Source: Chara braunii (taxonomy: Eukaryota > Streptophyta > Charophyceae > Charales > Characeae). From it: 26,788 bases of DNA. This document shows, one piece after another, positions 1 through 9,107 of this stretch (its first letter is position 1; every line of letters starts with the position of its first letter). The stretch lies in contig BFEA01000085.1 in NCBI GenBank assembly GCA_003427395.1, positions 3,397,029 to 3,423,816 on the forward strand. Reading direction: 5' to 3'. The notes below the pieces were generated by a model, which was not told the origin of the DNA, did no database searches, and saw only the letters and a program-made list of their open reading frames with translations. Both the position numbers and the translations under genes were made by a program.

Positions 1-96
1 CTGTAGAGTTTTCCATCTGGTGTGGGTGAGTGATAGTCTACTTTGATTTTGGTTAAGGTAGATTATCATTTACAGTGTAATCAGTGAGGGGATTCT

Positions 97-156
97 GCAG
101 ACTGTTGAGGGTTCAGCCTCCTGACGAGTCGGTGAAACTCCGACGAAACAGTTTGT
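97..156 (+). ncRNA. Type III hammerhead self-cleaving ribozyme
   Basis: All conserved parts of a hammerhead fold are present in order. Stem III 5' strand is 97-105, ending in the cleavage triplet GTT (104-106, predicted cut after 106). Stem I is GAGG (107-110) paired with CCTC (117-120) around loop GTTCAG. The core CTGACGA is 121-127. Stem II is GTCGG (128-132) paired with CCGAC (140-144) around a 7-nt loop. GAAA is 145-148. Stem III 3' strand is 148-156, giving 9 pairs including two G-U. Stems I and II are closed and stem III is open, so this is type III, the arrangement known from plant retrozymes and viroid-like RNAs. The triplet is GUU rather than the usual GUC, which may slow cleavage. 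No retrozyme LTR pair is visible, so the host element is unknown. Confidence 0.78.
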
Positions 157-332
157 CACAGCCCCTCGTTTGTTGTCCTCTTCTCTCTCTCTGCCTACGA
201 CCTGACCGGAAAAAACCGTAGCAGGAAGCTAGCGAAGTCGTAGCATATATCGTCACAAACAGAACTGCCCGGTAAACCGTAGGNAGAGAGAGAGAAGAGG
301 ACAACAAACGAGGGGTTGTGACAAAACTGTTT
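146..332. repeat. Long inverted repeat overlapping the ribozyme 3' end
   Basis: The arm 146-199 is almost an exact reverse complement of 278-332: one 1-nt length difference, one G/A mismatch and one N (284). The arms include a CT-rich tract and the block CCCCTCGTTTGTTGTCCTC. Pairing continues imperfectly inward as far as CCGG at 206-209 and 269-272, leaving about 60 nt of loop. The left arm starts inside the GAAA/stem III part of the hammerhead. Transcribed, it would form a ~55-bp hairpin. It could be a small foldback element or the terminal repeat of a lost one; no target duplication is clear. Confidence 0.85.
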
Positions 333-559
333 ATATATATACATATTCAATGTATTATTTCGCCCAGGAAAAATCCGTGAAATTCACGGCCGTGGAATTG
401 GGGCTGCCATCCGCGGCCGCTGCAGCCATTGGACCCCGCGATCGCGGCTGCGGGGGATACATAGGTGTGTGCGGTTTCTTCTCTGCCCGGAAGCGGCGAC
501 ATTTCATTGTTTTCAAGTGGTACTTCAAGCGATTGGGCGCACGATTCAACATAGAGGTC

Positions 560-1110
560 TTGGACCCGTTGATGTTCGAGGATTTCGCATGGTTTCCTCT
601 CCCTACCACAGGCCGCTTACCGGAACCACAATGCGCATCACTATGCGCTCATCTCCACACATACTTAGCCTTCTATGCACCACCAACTTCGTCGAGGGAT
701 GATGAAGCTGCAATGGGGGACCTCCTTACGTATGTTACCAAGGTGGCCTGCGAGTTTTGCACACAACGGTATGACGACAACAACACACCGCTCCTTTACG
801 TCCACATCCAAGTTGGGCAAGTGTCCTGCAGCGCTTTGCTGGATAGCGGCGTGACTCGCAACTTCATGAGCCAATCCTTTATACAAAGGGCCGGCCTTGG
901 CGCAAACGTTTGAAGGAAGGCACATCCTACGACGGTCAAGTCGGCGGATGGTCGGACGCAACAATTCCTTGATCGCTACATCGAGACCATACCGGTTTAT
1001 TTCGCACCTCATGCATGCGAACCGATGACGTTTGACGTCTTCGACACGGACTTCGACATCATTTTGGGGATGCCTCGGCTTGCAAGTGCGGATCAGATGG
1101 TCAACTTTGG
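560..1110 (+). pseudogene. Aspartic protease domain of element 1 (broken)
   Basis: A retropepsin-like protease that would process the polyprotein. An open frame from 350 to 913 ends with the active-site region ALLDSGVTRNFM (about 833-868), the usual gypsy motif D-S-G-(A/S/V)-(T/S)-x-N-F. A frame break after about 912 leads to the C-terminal flap and strand, seen as FDTDFDIILGMPRL (about 1039-1080), with the family motif D-I-I-L-G-M. The segment upstream (about 560-800) looks like the linker that precedes the protease in this family. Catalytic Asp and Gly are retained; the gene is broken by at least one frameshift. Confidence 0.85.
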
Positions 1111-1269
1111 CGCTGAGGTGTTCGATCCGGTGCTAAGTTGTGACGGCCAAGTCCTTTCGGGCCACTTGTGCTTACGAGCGGGCCGACAAGATTGGCCTAT
1201 GTTTTCTTCGAACCATCGTGGTAGCAGACTCTTCACCCACGCACTTGTCTTCGGACACTCGTGTGGTAC

Positions 1270-2035
1270 GGTTGCTTGATGAGCTTATCGACATCTTCGA
1301 GTCTCCTATTGGTGTGGTGCCGGATCGGCCGATCTCCCATGCGATCATTTTGGAGGCTGGTGTCGTGCCTTCAAAAGGATACATCTATCGCATGAGCGAG
1401 GAAGAGCTCGCGGTTCTTCGCGTGCAACTCGATGATTTGTTGGACAAGGGCTGGATCTGCCCTAGCAGCTCACCATATGGTGCCCCAGTTCTCTTGTATG
1501 GAAGAAGAACAAGGATCTACGCTTGTGCATCGATTATCATAAGCTCAATGCACAAACCGTCAAGAATGTAGGGCCTCTTCTTTGCACTGACGATCGTCTC
1601 GAGCGATTGGGCGGCGCAATTTTTTTTCAAAGCTGGATTTAAAGTCGGGCTATCATCAGATTTCGATATGGCCGCAAGATGCTACAAATCCGAGTTCAAG
1701 ACACGGTACGACCATTTCGAGTGGGTTGTTACGCCTTCTGGCCTCACCAATGCCCTAACCTTTTAAACGGCAATGAGCAACGAGTTTCGCGGAATGTTGA
1801 ACCGGTTTGTGCTGGTCTACTTGGACGACATTCTCGTCTATAGCCGGACCTTGGAGGACCACCTTGAGGATCTGCGACGTGTGTTGGAGACGCTCCGTCG
1901 CGTCAAGTACAAAGCCAACCGTGACAAGTGCGAATTCGTACGACAAGATTTGAAGTTCTCGGGCCATTTTGTCACGCCGGAGGGCATTAATCGGTTATTG
2001 GACAAAAATCAAGCCGTCTAAGAGTGGTCGGAGCC
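1270..2035 (+). pseudogene. Reverse transcriptase domain of element 1 (broken)
   Basis: The N-terminal part reads in one frame from about 1265 to 1500: a DIF.SP linker, then RPISHAIILEAG and DKGWICPSSSPYGAPV, the typical fingers start. One frame over, near 1510-1570, is LCIDYHKLNAQTVKN. Fragments of SGYHQI occur near 1650, and FKTRYDHFEWVV followed by GLTNA near 1697-1755. The catalytic YLDDILVYS box is intact at about 1819-1845, followed by the palm/thumb region to about 1990. At least three frame changes and a TAA near 1763 interrupt it. Confidence 0.9.
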
Positions 2036-2400
2036 GCGGAACGTCACGGATGTATGTTTGTTTCTTGGCCTTGCCGGCTACTACCAATTCGAAGATTGTG
2101 GTCAACTTAACCAAATTTCAATGTGAGGATCGGTTGTTCGGCTTCGACGACGATGCGCTGGCTCCCTTCTTGGCCCTTAAAGTCGCTGTGCTATTCGTGG
2201 AGGTGTTGTGCATCTACGACCCGCTTTTGCCGACGTGCGTCACTACCGATGTTGGATATGGCAATGGTGTCGTCCTCGAGCAACACTATGGCGTGGATTG
2301 GCACCCGGTTGAGTACTTTAGCAAGAAAGTGGCTTGTGCACTGAATTAGGGACGCACGAAAGGAGTTATTAGCCTTCGTACACATGCTTAGCTGCTGTCG
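2036..2400 (+). pseudogene. RNase H start of element 1 (truncated)
   Basis: After the RT thumb comes a connection segment with FLALPATTN (a decayed FLGLAGYY), then the RNase H start YDPLLPTCVTTDVGYGNG (about 2215-2265). The usual TTDAS first acidic site is present as TTDV. HPVEYFSKK follows at about 2302-2330 and, in another frame, ARKELLAFVH at about 2355-2385 (catalytic Glu region). The homology ends at about 2400, before the last two acidic residues. A stop lies at 2347-2349. Confidence 0.85.
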
Positions 2401-2403
2401 GGC

Positions 2404-4320
2404 ATGATGTGCCAAACCAACACCTCGTGCAAAGCTGCTGAAGTCGCTGCCGCCTCATCCGCTGTTGCCGCCGTTGCCACCTCATCCACTGCTACCACTT
2501 CAGCCGTTGCCACCGCGGCCACCTCATCCACTGCTGCCACTTTAGCCGCTGCCATCACGACCGCAACCGCATCCTTCCCCACTACCCCCATGGTGGAGTC
2601 TTCCAGTATCAACATGACCCCCATGCACACACTCCATCGACAGTCTCGCCCACAAACGAACAACGAGCTGGCCCCTCCCTCGCCACCGGCTTCTTGGCCA
2701 TCCTTCAAATGCTCTCCACCATGCACACAACCATCTCCGCTCTCTCCTATCGCATGACCGCCTTTGAGCAACAAGCTCGGGCCATCATAGTGGTCACTCT
2801 GACTCCACCACCTTCCACATCCGGACCGACCACCTCCTCCACCCGAACCTCCATCACCAATCCTCCCTGAACCTCCTCTCCTCCTTCGTCATCATCGACC
2901 ACCCCATCCTCCAGCAACACCACGCTATCGCCCACTTCTTTCGCTTCCGCCCCCCCACATTCCACCCCCGCCATCACACACTTCTCCTCCCTCCCTCCTC
3001 GACAACTTGTCCGCCTCGACCATCACATCCATCTTGCTCACATACACGCCAGTCACCAAAATCCCCTACGTGTCATCCTCGATGCTCCTCCCCGCCTTCC
3101 CTTAGCCTCCCCCCAACAACCTTATCTCTATCGACCCCACCAACAACAACACCCGCATCGTGTCCCCACCCACATCCTGACTTCGACACCCTCACTTGTC
3201 GTGTCCCCAAAACGGGTTGCCTTCCCCCCTCCCTCCGCCTCCAAGACATTCCCATCTTCTCCGGACAATCCCATGACGACGTTCTTCTCTTCCTCGCCAT
3301 ATTACAACAAGCTTTTGAACTCCACAACGTCCCTCTTATCCACTGGCTTTCCATCGCCGTCAACAAACTCGTCGACACTGCCTATCAATCGTGGATCACC
3401 AAATCCGCCAACGAACACTTTGTCGGCCTTCCTCCCCTCTCCTTCCTCGAGTGGGCCTCCCTCCTCTCCGCCATCTTTCGCCCGCAAAAGATAATCGACG
3501 ACTACGCACCAGTTTTGCAGGTTTCGCCAAAATAGCTCCACCGACCGCTTCGTCCAGTATGTTCGTACCCTCCGCCAAAACATTCCCCACGACCAGATCA
3601 GCGACAACGTCTTCATTTCCCGATTCAAGCGGGTCTGTCACAAGAACAGCGTATTCGCCCTTGCCTAGGAGCCACCTGTGCCCTTCACCGACCTCCTCAC
3701 CCGTGCCCATTAACACGATCGCCTTCTCTTCCTCGTCCGCGGTCCCACCACCTCCCATCCACACTTCTTTCACAGCATATCTCCGTGGATGAGACCACCA
3801 TAGCGCCCCACTGCGACGATGAGTGCACAACCATTCTCGTCGAGACTGACACACTCTTCGACTCCTTCGTCTTGGTGTCCCTCAACTCGGAGGAACTCGA
3901 CACCATCCAGTTGTTGCGTATGGAATGCAAGGACCACATGGCTCGGCCACCTCCCTCTACCCAACCCCCTAGTCTCAAGACACTCACAATTGAGGAACGC
4001 GCCTGCATGCAGGCCAACAATGGCTGCTTCCGTTGCCTGCAGCTTGGACAACAACAAACAAATTGCCCCAACGCTGGCCAGCTCACTCGGCACGTGAACA
4101 AACCACTTCTTTGGCTGCCGCGTGACCCGCCCCCTCCTCATCATGAACTTTGTACTTTTGACCTTGGAGTGCACCTTACTCCCTCGACGACATCCTCCAC
4201 CCCGCCGGGCAAGATCATCATCGCCTCTTGCTTTTCCACCACCGTCCTCCCCAAAATCCTTCCGCCATCTCCTTCTCCGATGTTGCTGCAGAACAAGTAC
4301 GACTCCAGCTTGTTAAGTTA
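2404..4320 (+). pseudogene. gag of element 2 (capsid and nucleocapsid, broken)
   Basis: The N-terminal part has an Ala/Ser/Thr-rich repeat (2430-2570), then in another frame helical segments near 2690-2790. The capsid core is clear at about 3180-3532, with LQDIPIFSGQSHDDVLLFL and PLSFLEWASLLSAIF, typical of the retrotransposon gag fold; it ends at TAG 3533-3535. It resumes one frame over at 3519-3665 (RFVQYVRTLRQNIPHDQIS) and stops at 3666-3668. An open frame 3785-4321 carries the nucleocapsid knuckle C-F-R-C-x4-Q-x4-C (about 4025-4070): the zinc-binding His of CX2CX4HX4C is replaced by Gln, so metal binding is doubtful. Confidence 0.85.
2430..2570 (+). repeat. Ala/Ser/Thr-coding imperfect tandem repeat
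   Basis: Repeats of the pattern GCCGTTGCCACCTCATCC followed by ACTGCTRCCACTT-like sequence recur with a 30-60 bp rhythm. On the + strand they encode an Ala/Ser/Thr/Val-rich stretch at the start of the element 2 gag. The long Val/Ala reading on the other strand is a by-product of the same repeat. Confidence 0.7.
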
Positions 4321-4323
4321 GGC

Positions 4324-4760
4324 CTCGAACAACGTCGCCTCGACACAATGATGTCCGCCACCTCCGTCGACTTCTCCCGATTCCAACTCAAATTTATCGC
4401 AGCCTCCCTAGGTGCGTCTACAGTCAAGTTCCGGGCTCTCCTTGACATTTGAGCTACCGCTAACTTCATCACCGATGCTTGTGCCGGCAAAGCAGGTCGC
4501 CTTTCACCGGCTACAACTTCCCGATCACCATTCGACTCAGGGACAAGGACACCGCCGTCGTAGTAGACCGCACCGTTCCTGAGACACAAGACTGTCGGCT
4601 CTCTCCGCAGTCAGGTCATGTTTGATGTCATGCACTTTATGTGCGACATCATCCTGGGAACCCCATGGCTTGACTGTTTCATGCCCTACGCATTCCATCC
4701 CACCTTTCGCATCACCACACCCCCCGACTTTACCCTTGGCATTCCCTAGTTTCCTCATCC
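4324..4760 (+). pseudogene. Protease domain of element 2 (active site destroyed)
   Basis: The reading AASLGASTVKFRALLD leads into the active site near 4447, but the codons after Asp are ATT and TGA before ATANFITDAC, so the expected D-S-G-A is changed to D-I-stop-A. After a frame shift the C-terminal half reads CDIILGTPWLDCFMPYAF (about 4642-4695), the conserved D-I-I-L-G-x-x-W-L motif. The domain cannot be active in this copy. Confidence 0.88.
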
Positions 4761-4800
4761 TACCTCACAACCTTCCGTCACTCCCCACCAGTTTCTCCAC

Positions 4801-6310
4801 ATGGCTCGTCACAACGCTGATTCTACCTATTACTGTCTTATCCTTGACCATGAGCATCCTAAGGACATGCTTCCGATGGACAAACCCGACCAAGCCCCCC
4901 CTTTCGACCCCGCTGTTACATCTATCCCTGAGGAGTTCAAGGACATCTTTCCCAAGTCCTTGCACGTCGGATTAACTCCGGATCGTGGTGTCTCTCATAC
5001 CATTGATCTCGAACCCGGTCACACTCCTCCATGTCGACCACCCTACCAGCCCTCCGTTCCCGAGGCCAAAGAAATGAAGCGAGAACTCAAATGAACTATT
5101 TTTTTAAAAAGGATTCATTAAGCCAAGCTCCTCCCCCTTCGGTACATGTTGCCTCTTCATCAAGAAAGGCGGAATATACGAACTCCATATGTGTGCAGAC
5201 TACCGCGCCCTCAACCGTATCACAATCAAGAACAAGTGCCCCTTGCCTCGCATCTCTGAGCTTCGTGATCGCCTCTGTGGAGCCAAGTACTTCACAAAGA
5301 TCGACCTCCGCAGTGGCTTCCACCAGATCTGCATTCGCGAATAGGATACTCATAAGACTGCCTTTCGCTCTTGCTTTTGGCATTACGAGTACCTTGTGAT
5401 GCCTTTCGGCCTCACAAATGTCCCGCGACCTTCCAATCTCTTATGAATCAAATCTTTCGCGACCTTCTCGAAGTCTGTGGTCGTCTATCTTGATGATATC
5501 CTAGTCTTCAGTTCCACCTTCGAGTCTCACCTTCAACACATTCCCTAGGTCCTCTCTATCCTCATAGGTCGAAAGTTATATGCCAAGCTCAGCAAATGCA
5601 CTTTTGTTGCCTCAAGCACAACAAAAAAATTCCCACGAAAAATGAAAGTTGAAAAAACATTCTATTAAAAAAAAATCCTTCATATGTATAAATTATCATT
5701 CCAATCTTCGTCTAATTCTAAAATTTACAGTTTTATTTCATAAGTTCCCGTCTAAATATAAGTTTTCCCTTCCAACTACATCTATTTGTTCAAGATGGAA
5801 TGAAAGTCTGGACGAGTTTATGAAATGTTTTAATTAAATTTTCATTATACTACAACAAATATCTTCTAATTTAGATTGGATTAAACTATTTATGAGTGAA
5901 AGTCCTTACTTAGAATGGCAGTCTTATTAAAATATTTCATGAACCCATCCAGACTTTCATTCCATCTCTAGCATGCAGTCCAAATAAGAAGGGATACCCT
6001 ATTCTTGGAATGAAAGTTTGCAAGTAAGATAAAAAAAATTAAAATTGGAATGACAATTTTAAAGATGGAATGAAAATTTGAAAGTTAGATTGTAGTTTTA
6101 CTATAGAATGATTATTTAATTCTGGGAAATTTTTCCGTTGCATGGAATACCTCGACCACATTGTATCCGTTGACGGTATCCGTATGGACCCCTCGAAGAT
6201 CACCGCCCTTGTCCAGTTTCCCCCACCCACGACCTTGTTGCAACTTCGCTCCTTCCTCGGTCTTGCCAACTACTACCGCCCCTTCATCCGCGACTTTTTT
6301 GAAATCTCTT
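4801..6310 (+). pseudogene. Reverse transcriptase of element 2, split by a DNA transposon
   Basis: The N-terminal linker reads PEEFKDIFPKSL then DRGVSHTIDLEPG (about 4930-5015), up to a stop at 5092-5094. In the next frames come LFIKKGGIYELHMCADYRAL, PLPRISELRDRL, KYFTKIDLRSGFHQI and FGLTNVP. The catalytic VVYLDDILVFSS lies at about 5480-5515, with both Asp present. At 5618 the reading ASS is cut by the 522-bp insert 5619-6140 and continues after it as MEYLDHIVSVDGIRMDP and LRSFLGLANYYRPFIRDF (thumb). Other stops and shifts exist, for example near 5095 and 5342. Confidence 0.9.
5619..6140. mobile_element. MITE/foldback DNA transposon inserted in RT of element 2
   Basis: A strongly A+T-rich 522-bp block sits inside GC-rich RT sequence. 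The ends are inverted: 5619-5635 begins CAACAAAAAAATTCCCA, and the complement of the right end begins CAACGGAAAAATTTCCCA. It is flanked by CA at 5617-5618 and 6141-6142. Removing the block plus one CA rejoins RT in frame, which fixes the borders. An internal inverted repeat pairs 5793-5833 with 5927-5967 (about 37 of 41 matching). Motifs such as GGAATGAAA / TTTCATTCC recur at least six times, possibly transposase-binding sites. It has no transposase, so it is non-autonomous; superfamily unassigned. Confidence 0.9.
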
Positions 6311-6900
6311 ACCCCCTCCACGAGCTCATTCTCTCGAACGAGCCTTTTGCATGGAACGAACGCTGCCAAGCCACCTTCGACCTCCTCAAACATGTCATTA
6401 CCAAAGCCCCTGTCCTCGAGATTGTTGACCCCTCTCGACACTTCTATGTTACCACCAATGCCTCCGACTTTGCTATTGGAACCGTCTTGCCCAACACTTC
6501 CTCCGCGACATCCTGGACCCCTCCTCCATCAAGGACTCCCTCACCCACTCCAAGGCTCCACTGGCGAGTACGGTATCGTATTTGCAAGCAAGAAACTCAT
6601 CCACGCGGAGATGAACTACCCCTCCAATGAGAAGGAACTCCTCGTCGTCATCCATGCTTTCAAGATCTGGCGCCCATACCTCGACGGTCAGCACTTCACT
6701 ATCCCCACCGACAACACCATCGTTTCAAGCATACTGACCAAGAAAATATCACACCCCGCCAAGCCCGCTGGTTAGACTTTCTCGCCCAGTTTACATTCAC
6801 CATTTGTCACACCCTCAGCAAAAGCAACCGCTTTGCTGATGCCCTCTCTCGACGACCCGAGCACAAGCCCTCTGAGAAAGTGTATGCCGTCATGACTCAT
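6310..6900 (+). pseudogene. RNase H domain of element 2 (broken)
   Basis: The connection segment reads FAWNERCQATFDLLKHVIT, then RNase H begins VLEIVDPSRHFYVTTNASDFAIG (about 6412-6480), where the usual TTDAS is TTNAS: the first catalytic Asp is Asn. After a frameshift near 6500-6560 the reading GEYGIVFASKKL, AEMNYPSNEKELLVVIHAF and DGQHFTIPTDN follows (catalytic Glu in EKELL; Asp in TDN), to a stop near 6775. The tail NRFADALSRRPEH (about 6825-6865) lies in the next frame. Confidence 0.88.
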
Positions 6901-7039
6901 GTTCAACTCCTACCTTCACTCCACCACCACTATACTCACAATTACTCTTTATGCCCTGATCTCTCTACCACCTATAACAAGCTTCACGACCTCGACAATG
7001 TCCTCGACCACTCCCTCCACGACAACCTCTTCTACATTA

Positions 7040-8080
7040 ACACTAAAGGCACTCGCCGACTATGTATCCTTGATACACGACTCTTCGTACCCAACTCTTG
7101 GCCGAACACCATGACACCAAGACCGTAGGCCCGTAGCACACCTTGGTTTCCGGAAGACATTCGACACCATCTCTCGATACTTTTATTGACCCTCACTCCT
7201 CGCCGGCATCAAAGCATACATCCGATCCTGCCCCAGTTATCAAGCAACCAACCCCTCAAACCAGGCCAAGCCTGGCAAGCTCGTGTCATTGCCTATACCC
7301 ACCATTGTCTGCCGCTTGACCAAGCGGGCCCATTTCGTCGCTTGCACCACTTCTCATAATGCCAAAGACGTCGCCACATTCTTCTTTGATCATGTTGCAC
7401 GCCATCACGGTCTCCCGGAAAACATCATCAGTGATTGTGATCCCCGCTTCCTTTCCCAATTCTGAAAAAAACGTGTTCAAATCCTACGACACCACTCTCA
7501 AGTACAACACTGCATTCCATCCCTCGACCGATGGCCAAACCGAAAAGATGAACGATACTTTCCAAAGGATCCTGTGGAAGTATTGTCATCCACATCAGCA
7601 CGACTGGGATCAGTTGCTCACCGTCGCAGAGATAGCCTACAACAACTCTGTTTGCCTTTCCACTGGCATGTCCCTATACTACCTTGGCCTTGGCTACCAT
7701 CCGCACTTTCCCTGAGATGTCTTGCTCCCCTCGCAGCTCAACCCATCCACTCCATGTCCTCTCAATGAATGGGTCGCAACAATGAACCGCCTCCTCCGAG
7801 AAGCCACTGACGCCCTTGAACGAACCCAACAACAACAAGACCAACAAACACAAACGAGATATCACATTCAAAGTAGGGGACAAAGTCTGGCTCTCTGCCA
7901 AACGCTTTGAACTGGAACACGGCTTGTCCAAGAAACTCTGAAACAAGTGGCTTGGTCTATTCCCCGTCATGGAAAAAACATCCCCTGTGAATTACGAACT
8001 TCAACTACCCCCTGACATGAGCCGTGCTCACCTTGTCTTCTATGTCGAGTACTTGAAAGAATACCATGAATCACCTCCAC
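7040..8080 (+). pseudogene. Integrase of element 2 (first catalytic Asp region missing)
   Basis: The zinc-binding part is scattered over frames: AEHHDTK (about 7100-7120), HLGFRKTFDTISRYFY-stop (about 7140-7187) and SCPSYQ, where the second zinc Cys is Tyr. The reading goes directly from LPIP to IVCRLTKRAHFV (about 7290-7340), so the stretch that normally holds the first Asp is missing. The second acidic site is present as IISDCDPRFLSQF (about 7426-7464). The third lies in HPSTDGQTEKMND (about 7520-7555). The C-terminal GPY/F-like part is KWLGLFPVMEK (about 7948-7980), then LPPDMSRAHLVFYVEYLKEY. Stops and shifts are frequent. Confidence 0.88.
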
Positions 8081-8081
8081 A

Positions 8082-8318
8082 ATGTGTCGATCGCCCGTAT
8101 CCCCACCAATCATGCTACCTACCGAGCTAGAATTTGTGGTAGAATCTATCATAGGACGAAGAACAACTCAAGTATTCGATCACTCGGAACCAGTCACTGA
8201 ACACAAAGTCAAATGGATCGGATACCCAGATGAAGAATCTACATGGCAACCCCTTGATAATCTCAAGAACGCCATGAAACTTGTTCGTGCCTATGATCGT
8301 GCTCACCTTGTATCCTAG
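8082..8318 (+). pseudogene. Chromodomain at the integrase C-terminus of element 2
   Basis: An open stretch of 78 codons ends at a TAG at 8316-8318. It reads ELEFVVESIIGRR, HKVKWIGYPDEESTWQPLDNL and NAMKLVRAYD, matching the chromodomain pattern: aromatic-V-E-x-I near the start, then (Y/V)x(V/I)KWxGYxxxxxTWxPxxNL. Chromodomains at this position define chromoviruses and are thought to steer integration to histone-marked heterochromatin. This segment looks undamaged, but it is only the tail of a broken integrase. Confidence 0.88.
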
Positions 8319-8330
8319 CTATATACTATG

Positions 8331-8905
8331 TGTAACACCCATATACCCTTCATAAACCCTGCCTCATTGCTCTACGCACACCCCTTGCACCCAGCAACCC
8401 CCCTGCTCGTCGACCTCTCTCTGTCTTATCCGCTCTTGCGTCCATCTCATTCCCCAATCAGTCCTCTGCCACATCCTCTTTCTCTCTTGTCCAAGTCTTA
8501 CCTGCGGCTCCTGCGCAGCGCCGACGATAAAGGATCGAATGGTAAGCGCATGAGGACGATGGCCTGCTGCAGCGCAGTTCAAGGAGATTAAGCAGCTGGT
8601 TGGCTACCATGCTGTTCGCATCGGCCGGCACCTGGACTCGCGGACTTCTGGAGCAGCACTCTTGACATGAATGTCAGGACCAGTCTGCGATCTTCTATCC
8701 GGATCAGACCTCATCATCAGGATCGTGTACCGGACTCACCCGGGCACTTGGACCTTCATCTATTGGACTGCTACACTACTTTAAGCTGGAACCCCCGCTA
8801 CTACACGCCTATGAAACACGTCCGCGGGGTCGGATGGCGGCCGTATATACGGCCGTGTCCACGACCGGCCTCGTCCGCGTTGCGGATGCGAATTTACCAT
8901 ATTTT
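8331..8905 (+). repeat. Probable 3' LTR of element 2 (right border uncertain)
   Basis: The sequence begins TGTAACACCC, a start typical of plant chromovirus LTRs, 12 bp after the integrase/chromodomain stop. No clear polypurine tract precedes it, and no second copy is present in the window, so the right end is placed where base composition changes to A+T-rich near 8890-8905. A perfect 18-bp palindrome (8838-8855) encloses TATATA and may be the promoter core. Confidence 0.6.
8838..8855. promoter_or_regulatory. Palindromic TATA-like site in LTR of element 2
   Basis: CGGCCGTATATACGGCCG is a perfect 18-bp palindrome with TATATA at its centre, in a GC-rich surround containing CGTCCGCG repeats. A TATA box within an LTR is expected at the U3/R border. 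Promoter function is inference from position and sequence only. Confidence 0.4.
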
Positions 8906-9107
8906 TCCTGAATTAAATAATGGGTAAAAAAAAAAAAAAAAAAGGGGGTTGTAGGGATTTTTAATCCTTGCAACCCCATATTTTTGTTTTTTGGAAACAG
9001 ATAAGTTTTTAGAATTATAAAAAATAAAAAACAGAAAAGGCGAAGAAGAGAAATTGAAAAATAAATTTAAAAAAAAGTTTTTTTTTCTTTTGGGGGGGGA
9101 GGGGTTG
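8906..9107. other. A+T-rich spacer with poly-A tract and hairpin
   Basis: No gene is seen. There is an 18-nt run of A at 8926-8943. It is followed directly by an inverted repeat pairing GGGGTTGTAGGGAT (from about 8945) with ATCCTTGCAACCCC (to 8977) around a short loop. Further A- and T-runs follow, then a G-run (9092-9104) just left of the 5' LTR of element 3. The poly-A could be a retroposed tail or simple low-complexity sequence. Confidence 0.6.

Larger units (their letters stand above)
540..2400 (+). mobile_element. Element 1: truncated, decayed Ty3/gypsy retrotransposon
   Basis: Consecutive + strand segments read as a gypsy polyprotein: protease (about 800-1110), linker, RT (about 1270-2035) and the start of RNase H (2036-2400). 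The segments lie in different frames and contain stops (for example TAA near 1763), so nothing continuous can be made. There is no gag zinc knuckle to the left and no integrase to the right. The fragment stops inside RNase H at about 2400, where the sequence switches abruptly to the gag of element 2. The left edge is vague: coding-like similarity starts near 540-560, and 350-540 reads open but I do not recognise it. Confidence 0.9.
2401..8905 (+). mobile_element. Element 2: decayed chromovirus (Ty3/gypsy), no 5' LTR
   Basis: Gag, protease, RT, RNase H, integrase and chromodomain follow in Ty3/gypsy order on the + strand, in C-rich codons unlike element 1, then a probable 3' LTR beginning TGTAACACCC at 8331. 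No matching left LTR or primer site exists; the left end abuts element 1 at about 2400. The gene set is inactivated many times: a destroyed protease site, many frameshifts and stops, loss of the integrase segment expected to carry the first catalytic Asp, and a DNA transposon inside RT. The right boundary is approximate because the LTR has no partner to compare with. Confidence 0.92.

Noticed and set aside
1-96. Possible intron end (GTGAGT ... TTTACAG) at the window start
   Set aside because: No coding reading on either side supports splicing; the sequence is cut by the window edge.
2388-2774. Val/Ala-rich minus-strand open frame
   Set aside because: Complement of the Ala/Ser/Thr-coding repeat in gag of element 2.
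8700-8740. Minus-strand CTGATGA near 8710
   Set aside because: There is no GAAA at the needed distance; only GATAGAAG follows.
9103-9107. Target-site duplication for element 3
   Set aside because: The left flank is GGTTG while only TTT remains after the right LTR; they do not match and the window ends.
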